DNA of 41,674 nt, taken from NCBI GenBank assembly GCA_002428445.1, contig DIWJ01000016.1:1-41674 (forward strand), given 5' to 3'. This document shows positions 9,097-19,906 of the stretch, in pieces. The notes beneath the pieces were generated by a model, which was not told the origin of the DNA, made no database searches, and saw nothing but the letters and a program-made list of their open reading frames with translations. The DNA is from Syntrophaceae bacterium UBA6109 (GTDB lineage Bacteria > Desulfobacterota > Syntrophia > Syntrophales > UBA6109). Position 1 is the first letter of the stretch, and every line of letters begins with the position of its first letter. The translations under genes were made by a program, and so were the position numbers.

Positions 9097-10206
9097 TCAT
9101 GGCTGCAGAATAAAACGCCTCATGCTGACGTTCATCATCAGTCCGACGCCTGTCATCAACATCACGATGGAAGACCCCCCATAACTCAGGAACGGCAGGG
9201 GGATTCCAACGACAGGGAGGAGGCCCAGCACCATGCCGATGTTGATGAAGACCTCCCAGAAGATAAGAAGGATGATGCCGTACGTGATCATCATACCCGG
9301 GAAATCGCGCGAGTGAAGCGCTATCTTCAGGCCCCAGAGGATGAGCGACAGGAACAGCACGATCAATACCAGCCCCCCGAGAAATCCCCACTCTTCGGCA
9401 AACACCGAAAAGACGAAATCCGTCTGCTGTTCGGGAAGAAATTTCAACTGCGTTTGAGAACCCTTGAGAAAGCCCTTTCCCCAAAAACCGCCGGACCCGA
9501 CGGCGATAATCGATTGAATGATGTGATAGCCGGACCCGAGGGGGTCCCGTTCAGGGCTCAGGAAGGTCATGATACGTTCCCGCTGGTAGTCCTTGAGGAA
9601 GTACCACATGAAAGGAATCAGCAGCAACCCGCTTGCGGCCGCCGAAAGGAACGCACCCCAGCGGACGCCCACACAAACGGCCATCGACGCGAACAGAACG
9701 GCGATAATCAGGGCGGTCCCGAGATCAGGCTGCTTGAGAATCAGCAGAAACGGCACGAGAACCAAAACAAACGGCATCCGCAGGTCCCGCAGGCCGAACG
9801 GCGCCGAAACGCGATGGTCGTCGAAGTATTTCGTCAGCGTCACGATGATGGCAAGTTTCATGAACTCCGAAGGCTGCAGGCGGAAACCCCACAGGGAAAG
9901 CCAACGCTGGGAGCCGCGCGATTCATATCCAAGGATCAGAACGGCAACCAGCGCCAGAACGGCGATGCCGTAGACCCAATAGGCGTAACGGTGGACAAAC
10001 CGATAATCGACGCTGAACGCCACGGTCATGCCGACCAGTCCGAGCAGGATCCATTTGGCCTGTTTGAGATACAACGGGTCCGCTCCGGTTTCTGCCGCGC
10101 TGAAACCCGTGCTGTAGATATTCACAAGGCCGATCAGGCACAAACCGAGGATCATCCCCAGCAGCGTCCAGTCGAAGTGGAACAACAATCTCCGGTCGAA
10201 CTTCAA
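9097..10206 (-). CDS. rodA: Peptidoglycan glycosyltransferase RodA
   Basis: A 369-residue SEDS-family integral membrane glycan polymerase that works with PBP2 (MrdA) in the elongasome. Ten or so membrane helices are visible, beginning 'WTLLGMILGLCLIGLVNIYS'. The family motifs 'KQPDLGTALI', 'ERDPLGSGYHIIQSIIAVGSGG' and 'FVFSVFAEEWGFLGG' are intact, and near the C-terminus 'LPFLSYGGSSIVMLM' is present. The Asp of 'QPDLG' region and the conserved loop Glu are there. It lies 42 nt after mrdA in the same transcript. Confidence 0.97.
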   Translation of the reverse strand: MKFDRRLLFHFDWTLLGMILGLCLIGLVNIYSTGFSAAETGADPLYLKQAKWILLGLVGMTVAFSVDYRFVHRYAYWVYGIAVLALVAVLILGYESRGSQRWLSLWGFRLQPSEFMKLAIIVTLTKYFDDHRVSAPFGLRDLRMPFVLVLVPFLLILKQPDLGTALIIAVLFASMAVCVGVRWGAFLSAAASGLLLIPFMWYFLKDYQRERIMTFLSPERDPLGSGYHIIQSIIAVGSGGFWGKGFLKGSQTQLKFLPEQQTDFVFSVFAEEWGFLGGLVLIVLFLSLILWGLKIALHSRDFPGMMITYGIILLIFWEVFINIGMVLGLLPVVGIPLPFLSYGGSSIVMLMTGVGLMMNVSMRRFILQP

Positions 10207-10248
10207 CGGCTCATCCTTCCGGACTCAAAAAGTCCTTCTTCCAGCCTG

Positions 10249-12147
10249 TCAGGGGGTGCCCCTGTTCTCCGCCGCAGCCTGGAAAACGGCAACCTGCGGT
10301 CGGTCCTGCTCCTTCTTCTGCGCAAAATAGGCGTCAATCACCTTGCGTGCGACAGGAGCGGCGATGCTTCCGCCGTGGCCCGCATTCTCCACGATGACGG
10401 CTACAACGATCTCCGGGTTCTTGTACGGCGCAAAACAAACGAACAACGCATGGTCCTGAAACTGCGCGGAGACTTTCTTTTCCCGGCGCGCCTTGTCGTT
10501 ATCCGGCAGTCCGACGACCTGCGCCGTCCCGGTTTTGCCGCAGACGTCTTCTTCCTTCCGCTTGAGGACGTACCCGGTGCCGCCCTTCTCATTGACCACA
10601 CCCCACAGGCCGTAGTTGACAATCTCCAGATTCTCCCTGCTGACGGGAACTTTACCGCGCATTTCCGGATCGAAACTCTTATAAGGACGACCATCCGGCC
10701 CCTCGATGCGCCGGATAACGTGGGGACGCCAGATCGTTCCGCCGTTGGCGATGGCGCTGTAAGCGGCCGCGAGTTGAAGCGGCGTGACGAGATTGAACCC
10801 CTGTCCGATGGAGATCGATATGGTTTCCCCCGCCTGCCACACCTCTCCCAGTCGCGATTGCTTCCATTCCTTCGTCGGAATCAAACCGCTTTTCTCCCTC
10901 GGGAGATCGATGCCCGTCCCGGAACCCAGCCCGAAGCCCTTCGCGTACCAGGCAAGGCGATCGACGCCCAGCAGTTTCCCGACATTGTAGAAATAAACGT
11001 CGCAGGACGAGACAAGGGCGCGGTGCAGGCTGATTTTCCCATGACCGTTCTTGTTCCAGCAGCGATACGTCCTATTGCCCAAAGTGAACGTCCCGTCGCA
11101 GTAGAAAGTGGTTTCCGGAGTGATGATTCCGTCCTGCAGGGCCGCAGATGCGACGATCATCTTGTACGTGGAGCCGGGAGGGTACTGGCCGGAGATGGCC
11201 CTGTTTTCCATCGGATGCAGGGGATGGCTGGACAGGGTTTCCCATTTGCCATGGGAAATTCCCCGGTTGAAGAGATTCGGATCAAAAGATGGAGAACTGA
11301 CCATCGCAAGGACGGCGCCGTCGCGCGGGTCCATCACCACCACCGACCCCGGACGGCGCCCCAAGGCATCCCACGCCACTTTCTGCAGGTGCGCGTCGAT
11401 CGTCAGGATGACGCCGTAACCGCTCGTCGGCTCGATTTTCCCCACGACCCGCACCTCTTTGCCGAAGGCGTTGACCTCGACCTGTTCGGCGCCATATTTC
11501 CCCTTCACGAGCGGATCAAGGAGTTTTTCGATTCCGTACTTGCCGATCGGGTCCCCGAGGCCGTAGAGGCCGGTCGTATCCTTTTCGAGCTCTTCCTTGC
11601 TGACCTCTCCCACGTACCCGATGATGTGGGCCATCATTTCGCCCGTCAGATACTGACGCACGGGGACCACATCCACGTACACGCCGGGAAGCTCCAGGGA
11701 AGCGGTCTCCACGATCGCGAGTTTTTCCCAGCCTACGTTCTTCTCGAGCTTAACGGGGACGAAAGGCAGCGGCTTTCCGTTGACGGGAAAAGGATCGGCG
11801 GACAGCGGGAGATTCTTCTGCGCATACAACCCCTCCAGTCGGTCGATCACCTCCTGAACATTCTTGACCCGATTGGGCAGGAAAAGGATGTCATAGGACG
11901 GCTGATTGTCGACGAGAACCGTCCCCCGGGCGTCCAGGATCAGCCCTCTGAGGGGTTTGATCTTGCGCAGCCGGACACTGTTGTTCTCCGATTTCAAACG
12001 CAATTCATACCCCTGGATGATCTGCAGGTACCACAGCCGCAGGACCAGGAGGGAGAGCACCGCGGCGACGATCACGAAAAGGATCTTGAAACGCTGCCGG
12101 AATACCCCCGGATCGTGTTCATCCAGTCTGTTTTGCAGTCTTGCCAT
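10249..12147 (-). CDS. mrdA: Penicillin-binding protein 2 (elongasome transpeptidase)
   Basis: A 632-residue class B PBP that cross-links peptidoglycan during elongation. A single N-terminal membrane anchor spans residues about 20-43. The pedestal domain (about 50-230) begins with 'LRGLILDARGTVLVDN'. The transpeptidase domain carries SxxK at Ser326-Lys329 ('PPGSTYKM'), an SxD-type second motif ('SSCDVYFYN') and KTG in 'CGKTGTAQ'. Size and motifs match E. coli PBP2. The start overlaps the end of mreD by 29 nt. All catalytic residues are present. Confidence 0.97.
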   Translation of the reverse strand: MARLQNRLDEHDPGVFRQRFKILFVIVAAVLSLLVLRLWYLQIIQGYELRLKSENNSVRLRKIKPLRGLILDARGTVLVDNQPSYDILFLPNRVKNVQEVIDRLEGLYAQKNLPLSADPFPVNGKPLPFVPVKLEKNVGWEKLAIVETASLELPGVYVDVVPVRQYLTGEMMAHIIGYVGEVSKEELEKDTTGLYGLGDPIGKYGIEKLLDPLVKGKYGAEQVEVNAFGKEVRVVGKIEPTSGYGVILTIDAHLQKVAWDALGRRPGSVVVMDPRDGAVLAMVSSPSFDPNLFNRGISHGKWETLSSHPLHPMENRAISGQYPPGSTYKMIVASAALQDGIITPETTFYCDGTFTLGNRTYRCWNKNGHGKISLHRALVSSCDVYFYNVGKLLGVDRLAWYAKGFGLGSGTGIDLPREKSGLIPTKEWKQSRLGEVWQAGETISISIGQGFNLVTPLQLAAAYSAIANGGTIWRPHVIRRIEGPDGRPYKSFDPEMRGKVPVSRENLEIVNYGLWGVVNEKGGTGYVLKRKEEDVCGKTGTAQVVGLPDNDKARREKKVSAQFQDHALFVCFAPYKNPEIVVAVIVENAGHGGSIAAPVARKVIDAYFAQKKEQDRPQVAVFQAAAENRGTP

Positions 12148-12625
12148 CCAGCCGATCCTCGAGGAGATCGAAACCCCGGAAAAACAACGGGCTCAAAAGC
12201 GCCAGCACGAAGGCTTGCGGCACCGCATGACGGAACAGGTAATGAAAAAAATCGACTTCAGCAATGATCCGGTACAGCATCACGAACAGCACGCCTTCGG
12301 CGAGGACTGCGACAAAGGCGAAGAAGGCGAAAAATAGCCTGTTGTCCGCGTACATCCGCTCTGAAATCAGTTTCGTGACGGAAAAAACCAGGACGTACAG
12401 GAAGACATAGAGGCCCGTCGGAGAACCTGATACGCAATCCGTGAGGAAGCCGCAGAGGAAACTGACGACGGCCCCTTCGCCCGGTTCGTAGCGGAACCCC
12501 GCGTACAGCACCAGCAGCAGGGACAACTCCACGCTGAACTGATGCAGCAGGACAATCTCCAGCAGGGTCGTCTGCAGGACGATCAGTACAACGGCGATCA
12601 TCAGGAGCGACAGAAAACGGATCAC
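12119..12625 (-). CDS. mreD: Rod-shape protein MreD
   Basis: A 168-residue integral membrane protein of the elongasome. Five or six hydrophobic helices are visible, beginning 'FLSLLMIAVVLIVLQTTLLEIVLL', with the conserved 'FLCGFLTDCVSGSPTGLYVFLYVLV' stretch typical of MreD. Its start overlaps mreC by 4 nt and its end overlaps mrdA by 29 nt, so it is translated within a coupled unit. The C-terminal tail is charged and cytoplasmic. Confidence 0.93.
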   Translation of the reverse strand: MIRFLSLLMIAVVLIVLQTTLLEIVLLHQFSVELSLLLVLYAGFRYEPGEGAVVSFLCGFLTDCVSGSPTGLYVFLYVLVFSVTKLISERMYADNRLFFAFFAFVAVLAEGVLFVMLYRIIAEVDFFHYLFRHAVPQAFVLALLSPLFFRGFDLLEDRLDGKTAKQTG

Positions 12626-13449
12626 GGTTTCGGCCTCTCTTCAAGAGACAGGACGACGACCTCTTCGATATCGCGGAGATTGACTGCCGGGGTCACGTCG
12701 ATCCGCTGGAACAGCCCGCCGTCTCCCCGGTCTACCTTCGCCACGACACCCAGGATCAGCCCCTTCGGAAAATTTCCGCCCAATCCCGAAGAGAGCACCA
12801 TGTCGCCCGCCTTCACCTGTTCCGTCTTCGGCACATACTTCATCCGGCATCCTGTCGAACGATACCCCTGCAGGATCCCCTGCGTTCTACTTCCCTGGAT
12901 CAAGGCGTCGATGTTGCTGTTTCCGTCAACGAGCAGCAGCACGCGCGAGGAATGCCAGGCCGTTTCCATGATGCGGCCGATCACGCCCTGGTCCGTCAGC
13001 ACCGGCAGGCCGGCCCTCAATCCGTGGACCGATCCCTTGCTGATGGTAATCGTATTGAATACCGAGACCGGCGGCCTGTCGATAACGCGGGCCGCCACGG
13101 TCTTCCGGGTGGACTGTTCATCCAGGGCAAGTAGTTTTCTGAGACGCTGCCCTTCGGCGTACCCCTCGCGGTACTGAACGACCTGATCCCGCAGCAGGGC
13201 AACTTCCTTCCGAAGGGACCGGTTCTCTTCTTCCAGTCGAACCAGAAGGAGGTAGCGCTGCCAGAGATCCGCGAGACTGCCCGCCGAATCGTTGATCAGA
13301 CTCTGGAGAGGCGCCATCGCTTCCAGGACGACGCGACGGGCAAAGCCCGTCTCCGTGGAGCGCCTGACGGAGTAAGAGAAAATGCCCAGGGAAAGGACGA
13401 TCAGTATGACCAGGCTAATCCAGGACTGGTACTTCTTTGGAATCAGCAT
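12622..13449 (-). CDS. mreC: Rod-shape protein MreC
   Basis: A 275-residue bitopic protein that scaffolds PBP2 and MreB in the periplasm. The N-terminal membrane helix is at about residues 9-27 ('WISLVILIVLSLGIFSYSV'). A coiled coil follows at about 68-105 ('LVRLEEENRSLRKEVALLRDQV'), then the double beta-barrel domain with the signature 'LVDGNSNIDALIQGSRTQGILQG' and 'VLSSGLGGNFPKGLILGVV'. The usual N- and C-terminal boundaries are present. It is separated from mreB by 224 nt with no gene. Confidence 0.96.
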   Translation of the reverse strand: MLIPKKYQSWISLVILIVLSLGIFSYSVRRSTETGFARRVVLEAMAPLQSLINDSAGSLADLWQRYLLLVRLEEENRSLRKEVALLRDQVVQYREGYAEGQRLRKLLALDEQSTRKTVAARVIDRPPVSVFNTITISKGSVHGLRAGLPVLTDQGVIGRIMETAWHSSRVLLLVDGNSNIDALIQGSRTQGILQGYRSTGCRMKYVPKTEQVKAGDMVLSSGLGGNFPKGLILGVVAKVDRGDGGLFQRIDVTPAVNLRDIEEVVVLSLEERPKP

Positions 13450-13673
13450 ACGCTCTCAAATCAGCGCCAAGATGAACATCGCAGCCCTCCCGCTCGGGAT
13501 CATCCATACACCGCTCCCGTTGCGGGAACAATGGCTTCCCGACCTGCTGGGGCGGCGATGGTCGAAAACAGGGGGTACAGCACGCCGGGACCGGGTGAAA
13601 AGAGAGGTCAAGATCGCGAGAGAGGTGCCGGATGTTTCTGGTGCAAAGAACGGAACGGGCGGTGCCCGGCACC

Positions 13674-14811
<1,138 letters not shown>

Positions 14812-14831
14812 TGCATTTTTCGAAAAAAACG

Positions 14832-14860
14832 TTGAAATTTCCATATGCCTGTACTACGTT
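14832..14860 (+). promoter_or_regulatory. Candidate promoter of the SurA-like gene
   Basis: TTGAAA (14832-14837) and TACGTT (14855-14860), 17 nt apart, sit 50 nt before the chosen ATG. It is divergent from the mreB promoter. Confidence 0.4.
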
Positions 14861-14909
14861 CGCCGGGCATGCAATTTCATGCCAATTTTTTCTGCGGGGA
14901 GGTCTCATC

Positions 14910-16508
14910 ATGCTGGACCTGATGAGAAGACATGCCAGAAACTGGCTGATGAAGGTGCTGTTGGGCATCATCGTCATCGTCTTCGTATTCTATTTCGGCT
15001 CTGTCGGGAACCAGGAACGTGCGGAAACCGTCGCCACTCTGGACGGAAAAGGCATTGCCTATATCGATTTCCAGAAGGAGTATCAAAACCTCCTGGAGAC
15101 CTACCACAGAACCTACGGCAGCTCGCTCAGCGAAGAAATGATCCGGAATCTTAATCTCAAAGAACAGGCGTTGAACAGCCTGATCAACCAGGCCATCGTC
15201 CTCCAGAAGGCCAAGCAATTGCAGATCGATGTCCCCCCGGAAGAAGTGCGGACGGTGATCCTCGCCTATCCCGGCTTTCAGCGCGACGGCGTTTTCAGCG
15301 AACAGCTCTATCAGCGAATGCTGAGCATGAACAAGACCACCCCCGAGGAGTTTGAGGCTATCCAGCAGAAGATGATCACGGCCATGAAGCTCCAGGAGTT
15401 GATTCAGGACGCCGTAAAGGTCTCGGACCGGGAAGTTTACGACCTGTACCGGATTCAAAATGAGAAGATCAATTTGTCTTTTCTGCAGCTCGATCCGAAG
15501 GCATACGTGGCGGGCGTCCATCCCTCCCCCGACGCCTTGGAGGCATTTCTCAAGGAACGCGCCGGCGAATTCCGCGTTCCCGACCAGTATCAGATCAAGC
15601 TGCTTTCTTTCCTGCCTGAGGATTTCGATGATCAGGTGAAGATTTCCGAGGGCGATGCGGAGGAATACTTCAACCGCAACAAGAGCAAGTGGAACAAGCC
15701 GGACGGGAAGAAAACCGATTTTGCAGAAGTGCGGGGCAAGGTCATCGCCGAAATGAAACAGATTCAAGCCATGATCCTCGCATCCCAGGCGGCCAAGAAG
15801 GCGCATGACACGATCTATCAGGAGGAAAATTTCGAGGGGTACGCGGCAAAGAACAGACTCAAGATGAGCGAACCCGCTCTGTTTGCCGTGGACCGTCCCC
15901 CCGAGGCCCTCAGGACGGCGAAGGAACTGGGAAAAGCGCTGGTTTCCCTCCAGCAGGGCGAGATGAGCCGGGTTCTGTCCACCGACCGCGGTTATTTCCT
16001 GCTCAAGGTCGCGGCGAAGAAGGCCGCTCACGTCCCTCCGTTGAAAGAGATCGCCGGGAACGTGGAAAAGCGCTACGCGGAGGCCGAGGCCCTCAAATTG
16101 TGCAAAAAGGATGCGGAAGCGCTCATCGAACGACTGAAAAAGGGTGAGAGCTGGAGCGCTGTCGCCGGTGCAAAGGGACTGGCCGGAGAGACGGGCTTTT
16201 TCGTGCCCGGCGGCGCCGTGCCAAAAATCGGCAACGACCAAGCGCTTTCCGACGCACTCATGCCGCTGTCGGACGGAAGCCCGCTGGCCGCGCAACCCGT
16301 GCTGATCGGGGGGAAATTCTATCTCCTGCGCCTCAAGGAAAGAGAAAAACTGGACGATAAGGAATTTGTGTCTAAGAAGGATATGCTCAAGGGAATTCTT
16401 CTCAGCGTCAAGAAGAACGAATACATCACGTCCTGGATCGAAAACAGCAAGGCAGCCCTGATCAAAGAGGGAAAGCTCAAATATACGCGGGACATCAAGA
16501 GCCTGTAA
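14910..16508 (+). CDS. Membrane-anchored SurA/PpiD-like periplasmic chaperone
   Basis: A 532-residue envelope-folding factor. The N-terminal cytoplasmic start 'LDLMRRHARNWLMK' and membrane helix (about residues 15-32, 'VLLGIIVIVFVFYFGSV') are the PpiD plan. The SurA_N helical domain follows (about 50-210), with 'SLINQAIVLQKAKQL' and 'YPGFQRDGVFSEQLYQRML'. A SurA-type C-terminal part includes 'RNKSKWNKPDGKK' and repeated 'GYFLLKV' segments. I do not see the parvulin signature (the His-Ile-Leu and Gly-Gly-Asp-Leu-Gly motifs), so isomerase activity is doubtful. The ATG at 14910 is chosen for its GGGGAGG ribosome binding site and for immediate precedence of the anchor; an upstream ATG at 14811 has neither. 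Confidence 0.85.
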   Translation: MLDLMRRHARNWLMKVLLGIIVIVFVFYFGSVGNQERAETVATLDGKGIAYIDFQKEYQNLLETYHRTYGSSLSEEMIRNLNLKEQALNSLINQAIVLQKAKQLQIDVPPEEVRTVILAYPGFQRDGVFSEQLYQRMLSMNKTTPEEFEAIQQKMITAMKLQELIQDAVKVSDREVYDLYRIQNEKINLSFLQLDPKAYVAGVHPSPDALEAFLKERAGEFRVPDQYQIKLLSFLPEDFDDQVKISEGDAEEYFNRNKSKWNKPDGKKTDFAEVRGKVIAEMKQIQAMILASQAAKKAHDTIYQEENFEGYAAKNRLKMSEPALFAVDRPPEALRTAKELGKALVSLQQGEMSRVLSTDRGYFLLKVAAKKAAHVPPLKEIAGNVEKRYAEAEALKLCKKDAEALIERLKKGESWSAVAGAKGLAGETGFFVPGGAVPKIGNDQALSDALMPLSDGSPLAAQPVLIGGKFYLLRLKEREKLDDKEFVSKKDMLKGILLSVKKNEYITSWIENSKAALIKEGKLKYTRDIKSL

Positions 16509-16597
16509 CAGGCTGTTCAAAAATATCTGCCTGCCGCGTTCCCCTCATCCAGCGCCTCTACCCCGAAGCCGCCCCCTCCCCGGGGGAGCAAGATATC

Positions 16598-19500
16598 ATG
16601 ACCGCCATACCGCAGAACAGGAAGCGCCTCATCTTTCTTCTGGCCGCCCTGATCGGGCTGGTCCTGACGTCCGTCTATGCGCTCTATTCCGCATATGACG
16701 CCGTGCAGAAGGAGACCATCAGAGACCTCAACCGGCAACAGTTGACGCATGCCCGGGTGGCCGCTCACGGAATCGAAAACTTTTTCAACGAACGCTTGAG
16801 CGATCTGAAATTCTTAGCCGCTTCGCCGGACATCATCCGTCTCAACAGCCGCGGGGAAAAAATCATCGACGATTACTTTCGCACGCATGCAGGCAAGATC
16901 CGCATCTTCTCGCGCGTCGACGCCAGGGGGCGGATTCTGCATGCCGCCCCTTCCGATCCGAATTTTGCGGGGGGAAACATATCCTCCCTGAAGCACTTTC
17001 AGGAGGTCAAGCGGACCCTGAAGCCCTATGTAAGCGAGGTAACACCCCTCCTGCGGGGTTTCCGGGCGGTCGTCGTCCAGGTTCCCGTTTTTCGGGGAGG
17101 TCATTTCGACGGCGTTGTCAGTTTCGCCGTACCCTTTGAAGTGTTGGCCAGGGAATTTCTGAAGGACATCCGGATCGGGGAAACGGGCTACGCATGGATG
17201 ATCGACCGGGACGGCACGGAACTGTTCTGTCCGGTGCCGGGCCACATCGGGAAAAACGTCTCGGAGACCTGCAAGGGGTTCCCGGATCTTCTTGCCATTG
17301 CCGGCAACATGATGCAGGGAAAGGAAGGCATCACCACCTACTCGTACAATCGTATCCGCGAAAACGCAAAGGAAACCGTCCTCAAACGTGCCGTTTACCT
17401 TCCGGTCCGCCTGGGCAATACGCACTGGTCCATCATCGTCGCGACGCCGGAGGACGAGATCGTCGCGACGATGGAATCTTTCCGGAACCGGTGGCTGGTC
17501 GTCTTGTTCCTGCTGCTCGCGGGCGGCCTGCTCACCGGATACATGACGATCCGCGCCTGGTGGATCGTCCGGGAACAAAAAAACCGGGCACAGTCCGAAC
17601 AGGCCCTCCGGGACAGTGAAGAGAAACACCGGAACATCTTCGAAAATGCCGTGGAAGGCATCTACCAGAGCACCCCCGACGGGAAGTACATCAGCGTCAA
17701 TCCGGCCTTGGCCCGGATGTTCGGCTACAACTCCCCGGAGGAGATGATCGCCCGCGTAACCGACATCGCATCCCAGCTTTATGCCGATCCCGCAACAAGA
17801 AGAGAATTCAAAAGGAAACTCGAGGCAACGGGCCGCCTGGAGAATTTCGAATTCTGGGCCAAGCGGAGAGACGGCGGCAAGATCTGCACATCGGTCAACG
17901 CACGGGTGGTCAAGGGCGCCGACGGGAAGATCCTCTTCTACGAGGGAACGCAGGAAGACATCACGCGCCGCAAACAAGCCGAAGAAGAGTTGAAGGCCGC
18001 CAATCGCAAGTTGAACGATATCATCGAATTCCTTCCCGATGCCACCTTCGTCGTGGACAAAGACAAGAAGGTCATCGCCTGGAACCGGGCCGTCGAGGAG
18101 ATGACCGGCGTAAAAAAGGAGGAAATCGTCGGCAAGGGCGATTACGCCTATACCGTGCCTTTCTATGGAGAGGCGCGTCCGAACGTACTCGATCTCATCA
18201 ACGGGTACGACCCGGAGATCGAAAAAAAATACCGCTACATCAGGAGAAAAGGCGACGTTCTCTTCGGAGAGGTGTTTGTCCCGAAGGTCTACGGGGGAAG
18301 GGGCGCTCACGTGTGGGCCATCGTCGCGCCTCTGTACGACAGCGAGGGCAAAGCGGCAGGGGCGATCGAATCCGTCCGCGACATCACGGAATTCAAGGAA
18401 GCGGAGGCCGCACTGCGCCAATCGGAAGAAAACTACCGGCTGGTCATCGAAAACTCACGGGACGCCATCTTCATCCTGCAGAACGAAAGGATCCAGTTTC
18501 CCAATCGCCGCACCTATCAGCTCCTCGGATATGCCGTCGGAGAACTCCGGGAGGCGGTCTTCACGAACTGCGTGCATCCGGAAGATCGGGACACAGCGGT
18601 TCTTCAGCAGCAGGAAATCCTGAAGGACCGGGGCGGCAATACAACCTTCCGCATCATCGCCAATGACGGCCGGGTGCTGTGGGTGGAAAACAGCGCCGTT
18701 GCGGTGCAATGGAAGGAGGAACCGGCGACGCTGAATTTCATGAGGGACATCACCGCCCAGAAGAATATCGAGGCACAATTGCAGAACGCTCACAAGATGG
18801 AGGCAATCGGCACTCTTGCGGGAGGCATTGCCCACGATTTCAACAATCTCCTCATGAGCATCAACGGATATGCCGCTCTGATGCTGCACGCCCTGGAAAG
18901 AAGCCATCCCCATTTCGATCTGCTCAAGAGGATCGAGGAGCAGGTCCGCAGCGGAGCGGATCTGACCAAACAGCTCCTCGGTTTCGCCAGGGGCGGTCGC
19001 TATGAAGTCAAACCCCTCGACCTCAACGAAGTCGTGGAGAAGAGTTCCACGATGTTCGGCCGAACGAAGAAGGAGATCTCGGTCCACCGGAAACTCCAGC
19101 CGGATCTCTGGAGCGTCGAGGCGGACCGGGGGCAGCTCGAACAGGTCATGCTGAATCTTTTTGTCAATGCCTGGCAGGCCATGCCGGAGGGCGGGTCTTT
19201 GTACCTGGCCACGAAAAATGTCGACGTCGGAGAAGACTACGCGCGGCCCTTCGGCTTGAAGGCGGGCAGGTTCGTCATGATCTCCGTCACCGACACGGGT
19301 GTCGGGATGGATGAAAAAACCAGGAAGCGAATCTTCGAACCCTTCTTCACGACCAAGGAAATGGGAAGAGGCGTCGGGCTGGGCCTGGCCTCAGTCTACG
19401 GCATTATCCGCGGCCACCACGGTTTCGTCAACGTCTACAGCGAGAAAGACAAGGGATCGACGTTCAACGTCTACCTGCCCGCATCGGACAGGAAACCTGA

Positions 19501-19906
19501 AATGAAGGAGGCAATGCGGGAGCGGGTCATCGAAGGCACCGAGACGATTCTCGTCGTGGATGATGAAAGGATGATCCTCGAAGTCGGCTGCGAAATGCTC
19601 CGGAGGCTGGGGTACAGGGTGCTGGAAGCTTCCTCGGGGCAGGAGGCCCTCGACCTCTATCAGGAGCGTAAAAATGATATCGCGCTGGTCATCCTCGACA
19701 TGGTCATGCCGGGCATGGGGGGTGCCGAGATCTTCGACGAGTTGAGGGCAGCCAACCCGGACGTCCGGGTGATCCTCTCCAGCGGGTACAGTCTCAACGG
19801 CCTCGCTTCAGGCATCATGGCCAAGGGCTGTCGCAGTTTCATTCAGAAGCCGTTCGGCATGGCCGAGCTTTCACAGAAGGTCCGCGACGTATTGGAGAAA
19901 CCATGA
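16598..19906 (+). CDS. Hybrid sensor histidine kinase (Cache-PAS-PAS-PAS-HK-REC)
   Basis: An 1102-residue multidomain signalling protein. Order: membrane helix 1 (about residues 9-28); a periplasmic double-Cache-like sensor (30-290); membrane helix 2 (about 291-313, '[18 protein letters not shown]'); three PAS domains (about 345-455, 470-600, 610-725); HisKA with phospho-acceptor His746 in 'GGIAHDFNN'; HATPase with the N-box '[10 protein letters not shown]' and G-box '[12 protein letters not shown]'; and a C-terminal receiver (about 985-1100) with Asp1034 in '[11 protein letters not shown]'. The signal enters from outside and from three cytosolic PAS sites. No DNA-binding output is fused; the target is unknown. 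Its stop overlaps the next gene (ATGA), so the amidohydrolase is probably co-translated. Confidence 0.95.
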   Translation: MTAIPQNRKRLIFLLAALIGLVLTSVYALYSAYDAVQKETIRDLNRQQLTHARVAAHGIENFFNERLSDLKFLAASPDIIRLNSRGEKIIDDYFRTHAGKIRIFSRVDARGRILHAAPSDPNFAGGNISSLKHFQEVKRTLKPYVSEVTPLLRGFRAVVVQVPVFRGGHFDGVVSFAVPFEVLAREFLKDIRIGETGYAWMIDRDGTELFCPVPGHIGKNVSETCKGFPDLLAIAGNMMQGKEGITTYSYNRIRENAKETVLKRAVYLPVRLGNTHWSIIVATPEDEIVATMESFRNRWLVVLFLLLAGGLLTGYMTIRAWWIVREQKNRAQSEQALRDSEEKHRNIFENAVEGIYQSTPDGKYISVNPALARMFGYNSPEEMIARVTDIASQLYADPATRREFKRKLEATGRLENFEFWAKRRDGGKICTSVNARVVKGADGKILFYEGTQEDITRRKQAEEELKAANRKLNDIIEFLPDATFVVDKDKKVIAWNRAVEEMTGVKKEEIVGKGDYAYTVPFYGEARPNVLDLINGYDPEIEKKYRYIRRKGDVLFGEVFVPKVYGGRGAHVWAIVAPLYDSEGKAAGAIESVRDITEFKEAEAALRQSEENYRLVIENSRDAIFILQNERIQFPNRRTYQLLGYAVGELREAVFTNCVHPEDRDTAVLQQQEILKDRGGNTTFRIIANDGRVLWVENSAVAVQWKEEPATLNFMRDITAQKNIEAQLQNAHKMEAIGTLAGGIAHDFNNLLMSINGYAALMLHALERSHPHFDLLKRIEEQVRSGADLTKQLLGFARGGRYEVKPLDLNEVVEKSSTMFGRTKKEISVHRKLQPDLWSVEADRGQLEQVMLNLFVNAWQAMPEGGSLYLATKNVDVGEDYARPFGLKAGRFVMISVTDTGVGMDEKTRKRIFEPFFTTKEMGRGVGLGLASVYGIIRGHHGFVNVYSEKDKGSTFNVYLPASDRKPEMKEAMRERVIEGTETILVVDDERMILEVGCEMLRRLGYRVLEASSGQEALDLYQERKNDIALVILDMVMPGMGGAEIFDELRAANPDVRVILSSGYSLNGLASGIMAKGCRSFIQKPFGMAELSQKVRDVLEKP

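Noticed and set aside
9313..12267. A 984-codon plus-strand frame opposite rodA and mrdA
   Set aside because: Antisense shadow caused by codon-position GC bias; low-complexity composition and no family.
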